A stretch of DNA of 64,000 nucleotides from Streptomyces achromogenes (GCF_030816715.1 NZ_JAUSYH010000001.1:3100001-3164000); one strand, 5' to 3'. Positions 34,265 through 44,984 are shown, counted from the first letter of the stretch. The notes: generated from the letters alone by a model not told the origin. Translations and numbers: made by a program.

Positions 34265-35296
34265 TCATCTGCGCGGCGCGGCGTCCAGAACCTGCTGGAG
34301 CGCCTCGAACTCCTCGACGCACTTGCCGGAGCCGAGCGCCACGCTGTCCAGCGGGTCCTCCGCGATGTGGATGGGCATGCCGGTCTCCCGGCGCAGCCGC
34401 TCGTCCAGCCCGCGCAGCAGGGCTCCGCCGCCGGTCAGAACGATTCCGCGGTCCATGATGTCGCCGGACAGCTCCGGCGGACACTTGTCGAGCGTGGTCT
34501 TCACGGCGTCCACGATCGCGTTGACCGGTTCCTCGATCGCCTTGCGCACCTCGGCGGCCGAGATGACGACGGTCTTGGGCAGCCCGGAGACGAGGTCCCG
34601 GCCGCGGATTTCGGTGTGCTGGTCGTCGTCGAGGTCGTAGGCGGAACCGATCGTGATCTTGATCTGCTCAGCGGTCCGCTCACCGAGGAGGAGCGAGTAC
34701 TCCTTCTTGATGTGCTGGATGATCGAGCTGTCCAGCTCGTCACCCGCGACGCGGATGGACTGGGCGGTGACGATGCCGCCGAGCGAGATGACCGCGACCT
34801 CCGTGGTGCCGCCGCCGATGTCCACCACCATGTTGCCCGTGGCCTCGTGGACCGGCAGGCCGGAGCCGATGGCCGCGGCCATGGGCTCCTCGATGATGTG
34901 CACCTGACGGGCGCCGGCCTGGGTCGACGCCTCGATGACGGCACGGCGCTCGACGCCCGTGATGCCCGAGGGCACGCAGACGACGACCCGCGGCCGAGCA
35001 AGATACCGCCGCTTGTGGATCTTCAGGATGAAGTAACGGAGCATCCGCTCGGTGATCTCGAAGTCGGCGATCACGCCGTCCTTCAGCGGGCGCACGGCAA
35101 CGATGTTGCCGGGGGTGCGCCCGATCATCTTCTTCGCTTCGGCGCCGACCGCGAGGATGCCACCGGTGTTGGTGTTGATCGCGACGACGGACGGCTCGTT
35201 GAGTACGATCCCGCGACCCCTGACGTACACCAGCGTGTTGGCGGTCCCGAGGTCGACAGCCATGTCACGGCCGATGAACGACATTGAGTTCCCCAT
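34265..35296 (-). CDS. mreB: Actin-like cell shape protein MreB
   Basis: 343 residues, standard MreB. Phosphate loop 1 [18 protein letters not shown], adenosine motif [18 protein letters not shown] and the C-terminal [18 protein letters not shown]. It assembles ATP-dependent filaments; in Streptomyces it is needed for normal spore walls. Two in-frame ATGs compete, 35296 (MGNSMSFIG) and 35284 (MSFIG); the first has GGAAGG 14 bases upstream, the second only GGGGA. The longer form is given as it agrees with the usual Streptomyces protein. Confidence 0.95.
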   Translation of the reverse strand: MGNSMSFIGRDMAVDLGTANTLVYVRGRGIVLNEPSVVAINTNTGGILAVGAEAKKMIGRTPGNIVAVRPLKDGVIADFEITERMLRYFILKIHKRRYLARPRVVVCVPSGITGVERRAVIEASTQAGARQVHIIEEPMAAAIGSGLPVHEATGNMVVDIGGGTTEVAVISLGGIVTAQSIRVAGDELDSSIIQHIKKEYSLLLGERTAEQIKITIGSAYDLDDDQHTEIRGRDLVSGLPKTVVISAAEVRKAIEEPVNAIVDAVKTTLDKCPPELSGDIMDRGIVLTGGGALLRGLDERLRRETGMPIHIAEDPLDSVALGSGKCVEEFEALQQVLDAAPRR

Positions 35297-35515
35297 CAGG
35301 ATTCGACTGGCCTTCCTTGAGCTTTGAGGGCTTTTCAGGTCGGCGAGGTGGGTGCTGTGACGTGAAGGCTTCCATCGTAAACGCGCCTGCACGAACACTG
35401 CGGAGCGGTCTCCGCCATTGTTTGCAGATGCTGTGTGGGTTCGCTTCCGGAGACGGGCGTTCGGGGGCTCACGTTCCCTCGATCGCCCGCTCGGTCGCCG
35501 CGAAGGCCCTTCGGG

Positions 35516-35929
35516 TCAGGCGCGACCGGGGAAGAAGATCTTCACCTCGCGCTCGGCGGACTCCTCGGAGTCGGAGGCGTGGATCAGGTTCTCGCGGACG
35601 ATCACCCCGTAGTCGCCGCGGATGGAGCCGGGCGCGGCGGCGATCGGGTCGGTCGGGCCGGCCAGCGCGCGCACGCCCTCGATGACCCGCTCGCCCTCGA
35701 CGATCAGCGCGACCACCGGGCCGGAGGCCATGAACTGCACCAGCGGCTCGTAGAAGGGCTTGCCCTTGTGCTCGCCGTAGTGCTGTTCCAGCGTGTCCTG
35801 GTCCAGGGTGCGCAGCTCCAGCGCCGTGATCCGCCAGCCGGCCTTGCGCTCGATACGGCTGATGATCTCGCCGGTCAGGCCACGACGGACGGCGTCGGGC
35901 TTGAGCAGGACGAGGGTGCGCTGGCTCAC
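35516..35929 (-). CDS. ndk: Nucleoside diphosphate kinase
   Basis: 137 residues, complete. TLVLLKPDAVRRGL opens the fold, and the phosphorylated histidine is in the NLIHASDSEESAEREVKIFF block near residue 117. It transfers the gamma phosphate between NTPs and NDPs. GTG start at 35929 with AAGGAG seven bases upstream. Separate from mreB by about 220 bases. Confidence 0.97.
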   Translation of the reverse strand: MSQRTLVLLKPDAVRRGLTGEIISRIERKAGWRITALELRTLDQDTLEQHYGEHKGKPFYEPLVQFMASGPVVALIVEGERVIEGVRALAGPTDPIAAAPGSIRGDYGVIVRENLIHASDSEESAEREVKIFFPGRA

Positions 35930-36035
35930 GAGGTGACTCCTTCTACTACCGGCGTGCTGTGCCGATGGGCCGACGCCGGACGACGGCGCCGGCGTGTGCG
36001 GTGGGATGAGGTTACAGGGCGTGTCCCGGCGTTTG

Positions 36036-36401
36036 TCACACAGCGTCAGCAGGGTCCGGGGAGGGGCCGGCGGCCTGCGCGGCGAAGCGGGCCTTCGCCT
36101 CGTCGACCTTTCTGCCGTAGTGCACCGACGCCCACCACAGGGCCCCGAAGAGCACGCCCAGGAAGAACATGATCGGGACGAAGAACCCGGACGCGACGAG
36201 GGCGATCTGCAGCGCCCAGCCGAGGGCGACGCCCCCGGGCCGGGTGACCACGCCGCACAGCAGCACGCTGAGGAGCATGGCGACGCCGCAGACCGTCCAC
36301 ACCGTGGACGTGGAGAGGTCGGCGTCCTTCATGGCGACCAGGCCGGCGAAGCCGATGACGAAGAACTCGCCGATCAGGGTCGAGGAACAGAGCGTGCGCA
36401 T
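36036..36401 (-). CDS. DUF4233 small membrane protein
   Basis: 121 residues with four predicted transmembrane helices (STLIGEFFVIGFAGLVAM, VCGVAMLLSVLLCGVV, WALQIALVASGFFVPIMFFLGVLFGALWW). It ends with a basic, Ala/Pro-rich cytoplasmic tail. Genes of this type follow folC in many actinobacteria; the function is unknown. It begins seven bases after the folC stop, so it belongs to that operon. Confidence 0.8.
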   Translation of the reverse strand: MRTLCSSTLIGEFFVIGFAGLVAMKDADLSTSTVWTVCGVAMLLSVLLCGVVTRPGGVALGWALQIALVASGFFVPIMFFLGVLFGALWWASVHYGRKVDEAKARFAAQAAGPSPDPADAV

Positions 36402-36408
36402 GGTGTCC

Positions 36409-37941
36409 TCAGCCCTTCCCGAGGAGCAGTCGGGCCTCGCCGACGGTAATGACGGAACCGGTGACGAGCACGCCCCCGCCGGCGAACTCGCCCTCCTCCT
36501 CGGCGAGCGTGATGGCCGCCTCGAGGGCGTCCGGCAGCCGAGGCTCGACCTGGACGCGGTCGTCGCCGAACACCTCGACGGCGATCGCGGCGAGCTCGTC
36601 GGCGTCCATCGCGCGATGGCTGGTGTTCTGGGTGATCACGACCTCGGCGAAGATCGGCTCGAAGGCCTCCAGGAGTCCCCGGACGTTCTTGTCGGCGCTG
36701 GCCCCGACCACGCCGATCAGACGGGAGAAGTCGAAGGCCTCGCCGACGGCCTCGGCGGTGGCGCGGGCGCCGGCCGGGTTGTGCGCGGCGTCCAGGACGA
36801 CGGTCGGGGAGCGCCGGACGACCTCGAGGCGGCCCGGCGAGGACACCGCCGCGAACGCCTTGCGGACGGTGTCGATGTCGAGCGGTTCGGGCCGCTGGGA
36901 GCCGACGCCGAAGAACGCCTCGACGGCGGCGAGCGCGACGGCCGCGTTGTGCGCCTGATAGGGGCCGTGCAGCGGCAGGTACACCTCGGGGTACTCGCCG
37001 CCCAGGCCGCGCAGGGTGACGAGCTGTCCGCCGACGGCGACCTGGCGGGCGACGACCCCGAACTCCAGCCCTTCCCGGGCGACCGTGGCGTCGACCTCGA
37101 CGGCCTTGCGCAGCAGCACCTGCGCCGCGTCGACGGGCTGCTGGGCGAGGATGACCGTGGCGTCCTGCTTGATGATCCCGCCCTTCTCGGCGGCGATCGC
37201 CCCGGGCGTCTCGCCGAGCCGGTCGGTGTGGTCGAGGTCGATGGGCGTGACGACGGCCACGTCGGCGTCGATCACGTTCGTGGCGTCCCACGAGCCGCCC
37301 ATGCCGACCTCCACCACGGCGACGTCGACGGGCGCGTCGGCGAAGGCCGCGTAGGCCATGCCGGTCAGCACCTCGAAGAACGACAGCCGGTACTCCTGCA
37401 TGCCGTCGACCATCTCGACGTACGCCTTGATGTCGTCGTACGTCTCGATGAACCGCTCGGCGGAGACGGGTGCGCCGTCGAGGCTGATCCGCTCGGTGAT
37501 CGACTGGACGTGGGGGCTCGTGTAGCGGCCGGTGCGCAGTTCGAAGGCGCCGAGCAGCGCCTCGATCATGCGGGCCGTCGACGTCTTGCCGTTCGTGCCC
37601 GTGATGTGGATGGAGGGGTACGAGCGCTGCGGCTCCCCCAGCACCTCCATCAGCGCGGCGATGCGGTCGACGGAGGGCTCCAGCTTGGTCTCGCCCCAGC
37701 GGGTGGCCAGCTCGGCCTCGACCTCGCGCAGGGCCTTGTCGACCTCCGGGTCCGCGGGGCGCGCGGGCGTGTCGGACTGCGGGGCGCCGCCCTGGGTGCG
37801 CAGGGTGCGGCTGCCGGCTTCGATGACCGCGAGATCCGGGTCGCGGTCGGTCTCCTCGGCGATGATCTCGTCGAAGGGATCGAGGGGGTCGAAGGGGGCG
37901 GGCAGGTCGTCTGGGTTGCCGTTCGGGGGGAGCTCGCTCAC
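36409..37941 (-). CDS. folC: Folylpolyglutamate synthase / dihydrofolate synthase
   Basis: 510 residues; about 75 residues of acidic/Pro-rich N-terminal extension precede the Mur-ligase-like fold. The P-loop is IHITGTNGKTSTARMIEA (~112), with SPHVQSITERIS, EVGMGGSWDATNVI, TPIDLDHTDRLG and the C-terminal DAAHNPAGARAT. It adds glutamates to folates (and may make dihydrofolate) using ATP. The GTG start at 37941 has no Shine-Dalgarno; TAGACT lies six bases before it, so the message is probably leaderless. Confidence 0.95.
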   Translation of the reverse strand: MSELPPNGNPDDLPAPFDPLDPFDEIIAEETDRDPDLAVIEAGSRTLRTQGGAPQSDTPARPADPEVDKALREVEAELATRWGETKLEPSVDRIAALMEVLGEPQRSYPSIHITGTNGKTSTARMIEALLGAFELRTGRYTSPHVQSITERISLDGAPVSAERFIETYDDIKAYVEMVDGMQEYRLSFFEVLTGMAYAAFADAPVDVAVVEVGMGGSWDATNVIDADVAVVTPIDLDHTDRLGETPGAIAAEKGGIIKQDATVILAQQPVDAAQVLLRKAVEVDATVAREGLEFGVVARQVAVGGQLVTLRGLGGEYPEVYLPLHGPYQAHNAAVALAAVEAFFGVGSQRPEPLDIDTVRKAFAAVSSPGRLEVVRRSPTVVLDAAHNPAGARATAEAVGEAFDFSRLIGVVGASADKNVRGLLEAFEPIFAEVVITQNTSHRAMDADELAAIAVEVFGDDRVQVEPRLPDALEAAITLAEEEGEFAGGGVLVTGSVITVGEARLLLGKG

Positions 37942-37953
37942 GGGCCCAGTCTA
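37942..37953 (-). promoter_or_regulatory. Leaderless-type -10 box of folC
   Basis: TAGACTGGGCCCGTGA on the minus strand: -10 hexamer, six-base spacer, GTG start. The valS start has the same string with one changed base. Confidence 0.5.
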
Positions 37954-38006
37954 CGGACGGGCGGTGACAGAGGTGGGCGGAGGTGGCGGAGACGGGCGGA
38001 GGTGGG

Positions 38007-38054
38007 CGAAGGCCCCCGGAATCGTGCCGGCGGTGCCGGTCCCGGGGGCCTTCG
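38007..38054 (-). terminator. valS terminator
   Basis: Perfect 13-bp stem CGAAGGCCCCCGG with a 22-base loop, 15 bases past the valS stop. It separates valS from folC, consistent with folC having its own promoter. Confidence 0.8.
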
Positions 38055-38068
38055 TCCGTCGCGGTGTC

Positions 38069-40720
38069 CTACGCCTGGGGCAGGCGCTCCAGCTGGGCCT
38101 GGATGCGGGCGATGTCCTCGTCCGCCTTGGCGAGGCGGGTGCGGATCTTGTCGACCACATTGTCCGGGGCCTTCGCCAGGAACGCCTCGTTGCCGAGCTT
38201 GGCATGGGCCTGGGCCTTCTCCTTCTCGGCGGCGGCCAGGTCCTTGGCGAGGCGCTTGCGCTCCGCGGCCACGTCGATCGTGCCGGAGAGGTCCAGCGCG
38301 ACCGTGGCGCCCGCGACCGGCAGGGTCGCCGTGGCGGAGAAGCTCTCGCCCTCGGGCTGCAGGCGCAGCAGCTGCCGGATGGCGGCCTCGTGGGACGCCA
38401 GCGCCGTGCCGTCGAGCGTCAGGCGGGCGGGGACCCGCTGGCCCGGCTGGAGGCCCTGGTCGGCACGGAAGCGTCGGACCTCGGTGATGACCGACTGGAG
38501 GCTCTCGATCTCACGCTCCGCGGCGGCGTCCCGGAAGCCCCCCGGGGCGTCAGCCCCAGGAACGAACACCGCGGTCGGCCACTCGGCGATGACGACGGAC
38601 TCGCCGCCGGTCAGCGTCGTCCAGAGGGTCTCCGTGACGAACGGGACGATCGGGTGCAGCAGCTTCAGCGTGACGTCGAGGACCTCGCCGAGGACGCGGC
38701 CGGAGACCTTGGCGGGCTCACCGCCGGCCATGAACGTCGTCTTGGACAGCTCGACGTACCAGTCGAAGACCTCGTCCCAGGCGAAGTGGAACAGCGCGTC
38801 GGAGAGCTTCGCGAACTGGTAGTCCTCGTAGAGCGCGTCGACTTCGGCGACGACGGAGTTGAGCCGGGAGAGGATCCAGCGGTCGGCCGCCGACATCTGC
38901 GAGGCGTCCGGCAGCGGCCCGTCGACCGTGGCGCCGTTCATCAGCGCGAAGCGCGTGGCGTTCCAGATCTTGTTGGCGAAGTTGCGCGAGCCCTGGACCC
39001 AGGCCTCGCCGATCGGGACGTCGACGCCGGGGTTGGCGCCGCGCGCGAGGGTGAACCGGAGCGCGTCGGAGCCGTACTCGTCCATCCAGTCCAGCGGGTT
39101 GACGGCGTTGCCGAAGGACTTCGACATCTTCTTGCCGAACTGGTCGCGGACCATGCCGTGCAGGGCGATGGTGTGGAACGGCGGGGTGCCGTCCATCGCG
39201 TACAGGCCGAACATCATCATCCGGGCGACCCAGAAGAAGAGGATGTCGTAGCCGGTGACCAGGACGGAGTTCGGGTAGAACTTCGCGAGCGACTCGGTCT
39301 GTTCGGGCCAGCCGAGCGTCGAGAACGGCCACAGGCCCGAGGAGAACCAGGTGTCGAGGACGTCGGTGTCCTGACGCCATCCCTCGCCGGTCGGCGTCTC
39401 GTCGTCGGGGCCGACGCAGACGACCTCGCCGTTCGGGCCGTACCAGACCGGGATGCGGTGGCCCCACCACAACTGCCGTGAGATGCACCAGTCGTGGAGG
39501 TTGTCGACCCAGTCGAAGTAGCGCTTCTCCATCTCCTGCGGGTGGATCTTGACGCGGCCGTCGCGGACGGCGTCTCCGGCGGCCTTGGCCAGCGGGCCGA
39601 CCTTGACCCACCACTGCATGGACAGGCGCGGCTCGATGGTGGTCTTGCAGCGCGAGCAGTGGCCGACGGAGTGGACGTACGGGCGCTTCTCGGCGACGAT
39701 CCGGCCCTCGGCGCGCAGCGCGGCGACGATGGCGGAGCGGGCCTCGAGCCTGTCCAGGCCCTGGAAGGGGCCGTGGGCGGTGATGATCGCGTGCTCGTCC
39801 ATGACGGTCAGCGACGGCAGGTCGTGGCGCTGGCCGATCTCGAAGTCGTTCGGGTCGTGCGCCGGGGTCACCTTGACCGCGCCGGTGCCGAACTCGGGGT
39901 CGACGTGGGTGTCGGCGACGACCGGGATGGAACGGTCCGTCAGCGGCAGCCGGATCAGCTTGCCGATCAGGTGCTTGTAGCGCTCGTCGTCGGGGTGAAC
40001 GGCGACGGCGGTGTCGCCGAGCATCGTCTCCGCGCGCGTGGTGGCGACGACGATCGTGTCGTCCCCCTCGCCGTACTTCATGGAGACGAGCTCGCCGTCG
40101 TCGTCCTGGTACTCGACCTCGATGTCCGAGATCGCCGTCAGACAGCGCGGGCACCAGTTGATGATGCGCTCGGCGCGGTAGATGAGCTCGTCGTCGTAGA
40201 GCCGCTTGAAGATGGTCTGGACGGCCTGGGACAGGCCTTCGTCCATGGTGAACCGCTCACGCGACCACGCGACGCCGTCTCCCAGGCGGCGCATCTGGCC
40301 GCTGATCTGGCCGCCGGACTCGCCCTTCCACTGCCAGACGCGCTCGACGAACGCCTCCCGGCCGAGGTCGTGACGGGACTTGCCCTCCTTGCCCAGTTCA
40401 CGCTCGACGACGTTCTGGGTGGCGATGCCGGCGTGGTCCATACCGGGCTGCCAGAGCGTCTCGAAGCCCTGCATGCGCTTGCGGCGGGTGAGGGCGTCGA
40501 TGAGCGTGTGCTCGAAGGCGTGCCCGAGGTGCAGGCTGCCCGTGACGTTCGGCGGGGGGATGACGATGGTGTACGGAGGCTTCTCGCTCTTGGCGTCCGC
40601 CTCGAAATAGCCCCGCTCCACCCAGCGCTCGTACAGCGGCCCCTCTACATCGGCCGGCGCGTACTGGGTCGGCAGTTCGGTGTGGGGCGCTGATGGCTGC
40701 TGCTGAGCGTTCTCGGTCAC
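38069..40720 (-). CDS. valS: Valyl-tRNA synthetase
   Basis: 883 residues. Class I signatures HLGHA at 64-68 and KMSKS at 531-535; [15 protein letters not shown] is typical of ValRS. The CP1 editing domain sits between about 200 and 350 ([39 protein letters not shown]) and removes mischarged threonine. Cysteine pairs CPRC (190-193) and CSRC (355-358) may bind zinc. The C-terminal coiled-coil arm is the charged stretch from about 810. GTG start at 40720 lacks a Shine-Dalgarno; TAAACT six bases before it points to a leaderless mRNA. Confidence 0.97.
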   Translation of the reverse strand: MTENAQQQPSAPHTELPTQYAPADVEGPLYERWVERGYFEADAKSEKPPYTIVIPPPNVTGSLHLGHAFEHTLIDALTRRKRMQGFETLWQPGMDHAGIATQNVVERELGKEGKSRHDLGREAFVERVWQWKGESGGQISGQMRRLGDGVAWSRERFTMDEGLSQAVQTIFKRLYDDELIYRAERIINWCPRCLTAISDIEVEYQDDDGELVSMKYGEGDDTIVVATTRAETMLGDTAVAVHPDDERYKHLIGKLIRLPLTDRSIPVVADTHVDPEFGTGAVKVTPAHDPNDFEIGQRHDLPSLTVMDEHAIITAHGPFQGLDRLEARSAIVAALRAEGRIVAEKRPYVHSVGHCSRCKTTIEPRLSMQWWVKVGPLAKAAGDAVRDGRVKIHPQEMEKRYFDWVDNLHDWCISRQLWWGHRIPVWYGPNGEVVCVGPDDETPTGEGWRQDTDVLDTWFSSGLWPFSTLGWPEQTESLAKFYPNSVLVTGYDILFFWVARMMMFGLYAMDGTPPFHTIALHGMVRDQFGKKMSKSFGNAVNPLDWMDEYGSDALRFTLARGANPGVDVPIGEAWVQGSRNFANKIWNATRFALMNGATVDGPLPDASQMSAADRWILSRLNSVVAEVDALYEDYQFAKLSDALFHFAWDEVFDWYVELSKTTFMAGGEPAKVSGRVLGEVLDVTLKLLHPIVPFVTETLWTTLTGGESVVIAEWPTAVFVPGADAPGGFRDAAAEREIESLQSVITEVRRFRADQGLQPGQRVPARLTLDGTALASHEAAIRQLLRLQPEGESFSATATLPVAGATVALDLSGTIDVAAERKRLAKDLAAAEKEKAQAHAKLGNEAFLAKAPDNVVDKIRTRLAKADEDIARIQAQLERLPQA

Positions 40721-40732
40721 GGGCCCAGTTTA
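40721..40732 (-). promoter_or_regulatory. Leaderless-type -10 box of valS
   Basis: TAAACTGGGCCCGTGA on the minus strand; differs from the folC start region by one base. Confidence 0.5.
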
Positions 40733-40817
40733 GGGGTGTCACCGCGCCGTCCCGAAACGTGTTTGCCGTGTAACGGCGGGGCCCCCACCGACGTGCAGGT
40801 GATGGCTTTGAGCCAGG

Positions 40818-40832
40818 ATGTGAAAATCACAT
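40818..40832 (+). promoter_or_regulatory. Palindromic operator candidate upstream of the Pro/Gln/Tyr-rich membrane protein
   Basis: ATGTGA-AAA-TCACAT is a perfect 6-bp palindrome with a 3-base centre. It falls between TTGAGC (40808-40813, possible -35) and TAAGTA (40832-40837, possible -10), where a bound repressor would block polymerase. The spacing is shorter than the CRP consensus. No regulator is identified. Confidence 0.4.
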
Positions 40833-40856
40833 AAGTATCTGGAGGGGAACCCAGGA

Positions 40857-41870
40857 ATGAGTCACAACCAGCCGGGCCCGTACGGCGGGCAGCCCCAGCA
40901 GCCCGGACCGTACGGACAGCCCGGTCCGTACGGCCAGCCGCCGCAGGCGCCCCAGCCCGGTTACGGCTACCCCCAGCAGCCCCCCGCTCCGCAGCCCGGC
41001 TACGGCTATCCGGCCCAGCCCCCGCAGGGCGTCCCCCCGCAGACCCCGCCCTACGGCCAGCAGCCGGCGTACGGCCAGCCGCCGACCCCGCCCTACGGCC
41101 AGCAGCCGCCCTACGGTCAGCCTCCCTACGGCGTCCCGCAGCCCCCGCCGCCGAGCGGCGGCGGCAAGAAGGCGGGCATCGTCATCGGCGCGGTCGCGGT
41201 CGTGGCGGCGATCGGCGTGGGCGCCTACTTCGTGATCGGCGGAGGCGGCGGCGCCGACGGCCTCAAGGACGACGGCCCGCACAAGCTGGACACCCCGGCG
41301 ACGGCGCTCACCGACTACAAGCGGGTCGGCAAGGGCGGCGAGACCACCGACGGGGACACCACCAAGTACCTGACGGCCAGCGGCGTCAAGGACGGCAAGG
41401 CCGTCATCGGGCAGTGGTCGACGGCCGACTTCGGCGACTACGACCCGCAGAACCCCGACCCCGCCGACCTGCCCAGCCAAACCGAACTCCTGACGGCCAG
41501 AGGGTTCTCGATGCTCGGCGGCTACGGCAAGATCGCGGACCCCGAGTCGTCGCTGGACACCTACTTCGCTGCCATCCAGAAGGAACTGCAGAGCAGCAAC
41601 TCCTCCGGTTCGTCGAGCAGCCCCCAGGGCAAGACCGAGCTGATCGGTCAGCCCGAGAAGGCCGACATCGACGGCGCGGTCATGAAGTGCCAGTCGCTGA
41701 AGAGCGTCAACTCGCTGACCAAGAAGGACTCCACCGACTGGTTCTGCATCTGGGCCGACTACAGCACGATCGCCATGGTGTCCCCGGGCGACAACACCAA
41801 GAGCATCAGCAAGGACGTGGCGATCGACATCACCACGAAGCTGCGAGACCTGGTCCGCGTCAAGGCCTGA
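40857..41870 (+). CDS. Single-pass membrane protein with Pro/Gln/Tyr/Gly-rich cytoplasmic head
   Basis: 337 residues. Residues 1-100 are low complexity, built from PGPYGQ, PQPGYGYP and PPYGQQP repeats. One membrane segment follows (KKAGIVIGAVAVVAAIGVGAYFVIG, ~104-128). The outer ~205-residue domain has two cysteines (MKCQSL, WFCIW) that may form a disulfide and the stretch DWFCIWADYSTIAMVSPGD. Streptomyces encode many such proteins, whose roles are not known; the head may form condensate-like assemblies. ATG at 40857 is preceded by GGAGGGG. It is divergent from valS. Confidence 0.82.
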   Translation: MSHNQPGPYGGQPQQPGPYGQPGPYGQPPQAPQPGYGYPQQPPAPQPGYGYPAQPPQGVPPQTPPYGQQPAYGQPPTPPYGQQPPYGQPPYGVPQPPPPSGGGKKAGIVIGAVAVVAAIGVGAYFVIGGGGGADGLKDDGPHKLDTPATALTDYKRVGKGGETTDGDTTKYLTASGVKDGKAVIGQWSTADFGDYDPQNPDPADLPSQTELLTARGFSMLGGYGKIADPESSLDTYFAAIQKELQSSNSSGSSSSPQGKTELIGQPEKADIDGAVMKCQSLKSVNSLTKKDSTDWFCIWADYSTIAMVSPGDNTKSISKDVAIDITTKLRDLVRVKA

Positions 41871-41891
41871 CGCCCCTGGCGCACCGCTCCG

Positions 41892-41937
41892 ACGACGGAG
41901 GGGCCCCCGGTCGGTCGACCGGGGGCCCCTCCGTCGT
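41892..41937. terminator. Bidirectional terminator, 22-bp perfect stem
   Basis: ACGACGGAGGGGCCCCCGGT and two further bases pair fully with the opposite arm around a 2-base loop. It lies between the plus-strand membrane protein and clpX. Three near-copies of CGTCGTACGGGT follow at 41932-41971. Confidence 0.85.
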
Positions 41938-41974
41938 ACGGGTGCGTCGTACGGGTCCGTCGTACGGGTGCGGA

Positions 41975-43264
41975 TCAGGCGGTCTTCTGCTCGCCCGGGC
42001 CGCGGCCGCCGCGGGCGTCGCGCGGGATCAGGGTCGGGTTGACGTTGGAGAGGACGACGTCCGCCGTGATGACGACGCGGGCCACGTCCTTGCGGGAGGG
42101 GACCTCGTACATGACCGCCTGGAGGACTTCCTCCATGATGGCGCGCAGGCCGCGGGCGCCGGTCTGGCGCAGGATGGCCTGGTCGGCGATGGCCTCCAGC
42201 GCCTCGCGCTCGAAGTCCAGCTCCACGCCGTCGAGTTCGAAGAGCCGCTGGTACTGCTTCACCAGGGCGTTGCGCGGCTCGATCAGGATCTGCAGGAGCG
42301 CCTCACGGTCCAGGTTGTGGACCGAGGTGATCACGGGCAGCCGGCCGATGAACTCCGGGATCATGCCGAACTTGACCAGGTCCTCGGGCATGACGGCCTC
42401 GAACTGGTCCTTGGACTCCAGCTCGCGCTTGGAGCGGATCGTCGCCCCGAAGCCGATGCCCTTGGCGCCGGCCCGCGTCTCGATGATCTTCTCCAGGCCG
42501 GAGAACGCGCCGCCCACGATGAACAGCACGTTCGTGGTGTCGATCTGGATGAACTCCTGGTGCGGGTGCTTGCGGCCGCCCTGCGGCGGCACCGAGGCGG
42601 TGGTGCCCTCCAGGATCTTCAGCAGGGCCTGCTGCACGCCCTCGCCCGACACGTCGCGCGTGATGGAGGGGTTCTCACTCTTGCGGGCGACCTTGTCGAT
42701 CTCGTCGATGTAGATGATCCCGGTCTCGGCCTTCTTGACGTCGTAGTCGGCCGCCTGGATCAGCTTGAGCAGGATGTTCTCGACGTCCTCGCCGACGTAT
42801 CCCGCCTCGGTCAGCGCCGTCGCGTCGGCGATGGCGAACGGGACGTTCAACATGCGGGCGAGGGTCTGTGCGAGGAGCGTCTTGCCCGAGCCGGTGGGGC
42901 CGAGCAGGAGGATGTTGGACTTCGCCAACTCGATGGCGTCCTCACGGCCTTGGCCGCCGCCGTTCTCGCCGGCCTGGACGCGCTTGTAGTGGTTGTACAC
43001 CGCGACCGACAGGGCCTTCTTCGCGGGCTCCTGGCCCACCACGTAGCCCTCGAGGAACTCGTAGATCTCGCGAGGCTTGGGGAGTTCCTCCCAGCGGACC
43101 TCGCTCGTCTCGGCGAGCTCCTCCTCGATGATCTCGTTGCAGAGGTCGATGCACTCGTCGCAGATGTACACACCGGGCCCTGCGATGAGCTTCTTGACCT
43201 GCTTCTGGCTCTTGCCGCAGAACGAGCACTTGAGCAGATCGCCGCCGTCACCGATGCGTGCCAC
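41975..43264 (-). CDS. clpX: ATP-dependent Clp protease ATP-binding subunit ClpX
   Basis: 429 residues. N-terminal C4 zinc-binding dimer domain (CSFC ... CDEC, 13-38), AAA+ module with Walker A GPTGSGKT (~120), pore loop GYVGEDVE, Walker [10 protein letters not shown] and the IGF loop for ClpP docking (KGIGFGA). It unfolds tagged substrates and feeds ClpP. GTG start at 43264 with AAGGGGAAG ahead. It follows clpP2 in the same direction with a 180-base gap, so it may be cotranscribed or have its own promoter. Confidence 0.97.
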   Translation of the reverse strand: MARIGDGGDLLKCSFCGKSQKQVKKLIAGPGVYICDECIDLCNEIIEEELAETSEVRWEELPKPREIYEFLEGYVVGQEPAKKALSVAVYNHYKRVQAGENGGGQGREDAIELAKSNILLLGPTGSGKTLLAQTLARMLNVPFAIADATALTEAGYVGEDVENILLKLIQAADYDVKKAETGIIYIDEIDKVARKSENPSITRDVSGEGVQQALLKILEGTTASVPPQGGRKHPHQEFIQIDTTNVLFIVGGAFSGLEKIIETRAGAKGIGFGATIRSKRELESKDQFEAVMPEDLVKFGMIPEFIGRLPVITSVHNLDREALLQILIEPRNALVKQYQRLFELDGVELDFEREALEAIADQAILRQTGARGLRAIMEEVLQAVMYEVPSRKDVARVVITADVVLSNVNPTLIPRDARGGRGPGEQKTA

Positions 43265-43446
43265 GGTGTGCTTCCCCTTCGCCTGGGAGACGACTGGACG
43301 CTTACGAATCCAGCGGCTCCTGGTGCTGCCTTATTCCGACGGTACCTTGCCTGGCCCCCCGTTCGGGCCCCCCTTGGCACGGTTCACTGCGACGTGGACC
43401 GTGTCACACCGTACCGAGGGGGGTCCGCACCGGAGGACCGTGGGCG

Positions 43447-44127
43447 TCAACGCAGGTTGTCGTTGTTCATCTTCCGGGTGGAGATGATCTGGTCGATCAG
43501 GCCGTACGACAGCGCGTCCTCGGCCGTGAGGATCTTGTCGCGCTCGATGTCCTCGCGGATCTTCTCGATCGGCGTGGTCGAGTGCTTGGCCAGCATGTCC
43601 TCCAGCTGACCGCGCATCCGGAGGATCTCGTTGGCCGCGATCTCCAGGTCGGAGACCTGGCCGCGGCCGGTCTCGCTGTACGGCTGGTGGATCAGCACGC
43701 GCGCGTTCGGCAGCGCCATGCGCTTGCCCGGCGTGCCGGCGGCCAGCAGGATCGCGGCGGCGGAGGCGGCCTGGCCCATGCAGACCGTCTGGATGTCGGG
43801 CTTCACGAACTGCATGGTGTCGTAGATCGCGGTCAGCGCCGTGAAGGAGCCGCCGGGGCTGTTGATGTAGACGGAGATGTCCCGGTCCGGGTCCATCGAC
43901 TCCAGGCACAGCAGCTGCGCCATGACGTCGTTGGCGGAGGCGTCGTCGATCTGCACGCCGAGGAAGATCACGCGCTCCTCGAAGAGCTTCGCGTAGGGGT
44001 CGTACTCGCGGATGCCCTGGGAGGTGCGCTCGACGAAGCGCGGGATGACGTAACGGGACTCGGCGCGGGGGCCGGTGTACTCGGCCTCGGTGCGGGCGTA
44101 GATGCCGCTGCCGGGGAAGTCGTTCAC
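43447..44127 (-). CDS. clpP2: ATP-dependent Clp protease proteolytic subunit (ClpP2)
   Basis: 226 residues with the ClpP catalytic triad: Ser in [14 protein letters not shown], His in RVLIHQPYS and an Asp in the following helix region. The N-terminal ~25 residues ([21 protein letters not shown]) are longer than in ClpP1 and may be processed. Actinobacteria assemble ClpP1 and ClpP2 into a mixed tetradecamer. GTG start at 44127 with AGGAGA upstream. Confidence 0.95.
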   Translation of the reverse strand: MNDFPGSGIYARTEAEYTGPRAESRYVIPRFVERTSQGIREYDPYAKLFEERVIFLGVQIDDASANDVMAQLLCLESMDPDRDISVYINSPGGSFTALTAIYDTMQFVKPDIQTVCMGQAASAAAILLAAGTPGKRMALPNARVLIHQPYSETGRGQVSDLEIAANEILRMRGQLEDMLAKHSTTPIEKIREDIERDKILTAEDALSYGLIDQIISTRKMNNDNLR

Positions 44128-44360
44128 GGTGTCTCCTGGAGAGGGGGCTGGGGCGGTGGAGTGAAGGGGTGGAGAGGGGCACTGACGGCTTCCGAGGGGC
44201 CCCTGGCCCCCGCTGGGAGGCTCCGGGTGACCCGGGGGCCCGGGAGGGCCTCCCGGGCCTCCGGGAGGCCTCAGCGGGCTCCTGGAGCCTCGGAGGGGTC
44301 AGGGGCTCAAGGGGCTCCGGGGAGCGCCCTGAGCGGCCCTGCCGCCGTCAGCGGCGACCC
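44128..44360. repeat. GC-rich repetitive spacer between clpP1 and clpP2
   Basis: 233 bases, most of it made of nested GGCC/CCGG/GGAG units. GGCCCGGGAG pairs perfectly with CTCCCGGGCC at 44237-44259 around a 3-base loop, and further short inverted repeats (CTCCGGGAGG, GGCTCC/GGAGCC) lie on both sides. It would fold strongly in the clpP1P2 transcript and could terminate or stabilise it. Confidence 0.6.
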
Positions 44361-44984
44361 TCAGGCCGCCCCGGTACCGCCGCCGCCCGGGATGCCTGCG
44401 GCCGTGGCGATGACGTCGTCGATGAGGCCGTACGCCTTGGCCTCCTCGGGGTCGAACCAGCGGTCGCGGTCCGAGTCCCGGGTGACCTGCTCGACCGTCT
44501 GGCCGGTGTGCTGCGCGGTGAGCTCGGCCATGCGCTTCTTGGTGTGCAGCAGACGCTCGGCGTGGATCTTGATGTCCGACGCCGAACCGGCGAGGCCTGC
44601 GGAGGGCTGGTGGATCAGGATCTCCGCGTTCGGCAGCGCGAAGCGCTTGCCGGGGGTGCCCGCACTGAGCAGGAACTGGCCCATGGAGGCGGCGAGGCCC
44701 ATGGCGATGGTCATCACGTCGTTCTTGATGAACTGCATCGTGTCGTAGATCGCCATGCCGGCCGTGATCGAGCCGCCCGGGCTGTTGATGTAGAGGTTGA
44801 TGTCCTTGTCGGGGTCGGCTGCGGCAAGGAGCAGCAGCTGCGCGGTGATCTTGTTCGCGATGTCGTCGTCGACCGGCTGGCCGAGGAAGATGATCCGCTC
44901 GTTGAGCAGCCGGTTGTAGACCTGGTCGCCGAGGCCACCGCCGATGGAAGGCTCGCCGGCGGCGGAAGGCATCAGATTCGTCAC
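44361..44984 (-). CDS. clpP1: ATP-dependent Clp protease proteolytic subunit (ClpP1)
   Basis: 207 residues. Catalytic Ser in [14 protein letters not shown], His in [10 protein letters not shown], Asp in the [11 protein letters not shown] region. The GTG at 44984 ([12 protein letters not shown]) is preferred over the ATG four codons later because AGGTGG lies seven bases before it. A ClgR-like box sits 137 bases upstream; ClgR activates clpP1P2 in Streptomyces. Lies upstream of clpP2 and downstream of tig. Confidence 0.95.
   Translation of the reverse strand: MTNLMPSAAGEPSIGGGLGDQVYNRLLNERIIFLGQPVDDDIANKITAQLLLLAAADPDKDINLYINSPGGSITAGMAIYDTMQFIKNDVMTIAMGLAASMGQFLLSAGTPGKRFALPNAEILIHQPSAGLAGSASDIKIHAERLLHTKKRMAELTAQHTGQTVEQVTRDSDRDRWFDPEEAKAYGLIDDVIATAAGIPGGGGTGAA

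Noticed and set aside
41932..41971. Three CGTCGTACGGGT copies considered as a regulatory repeat
   Set aside because: They lie immediately after a terminator between convergent genes; only one arm copy takes part in the stem and there is no promoter nearby.
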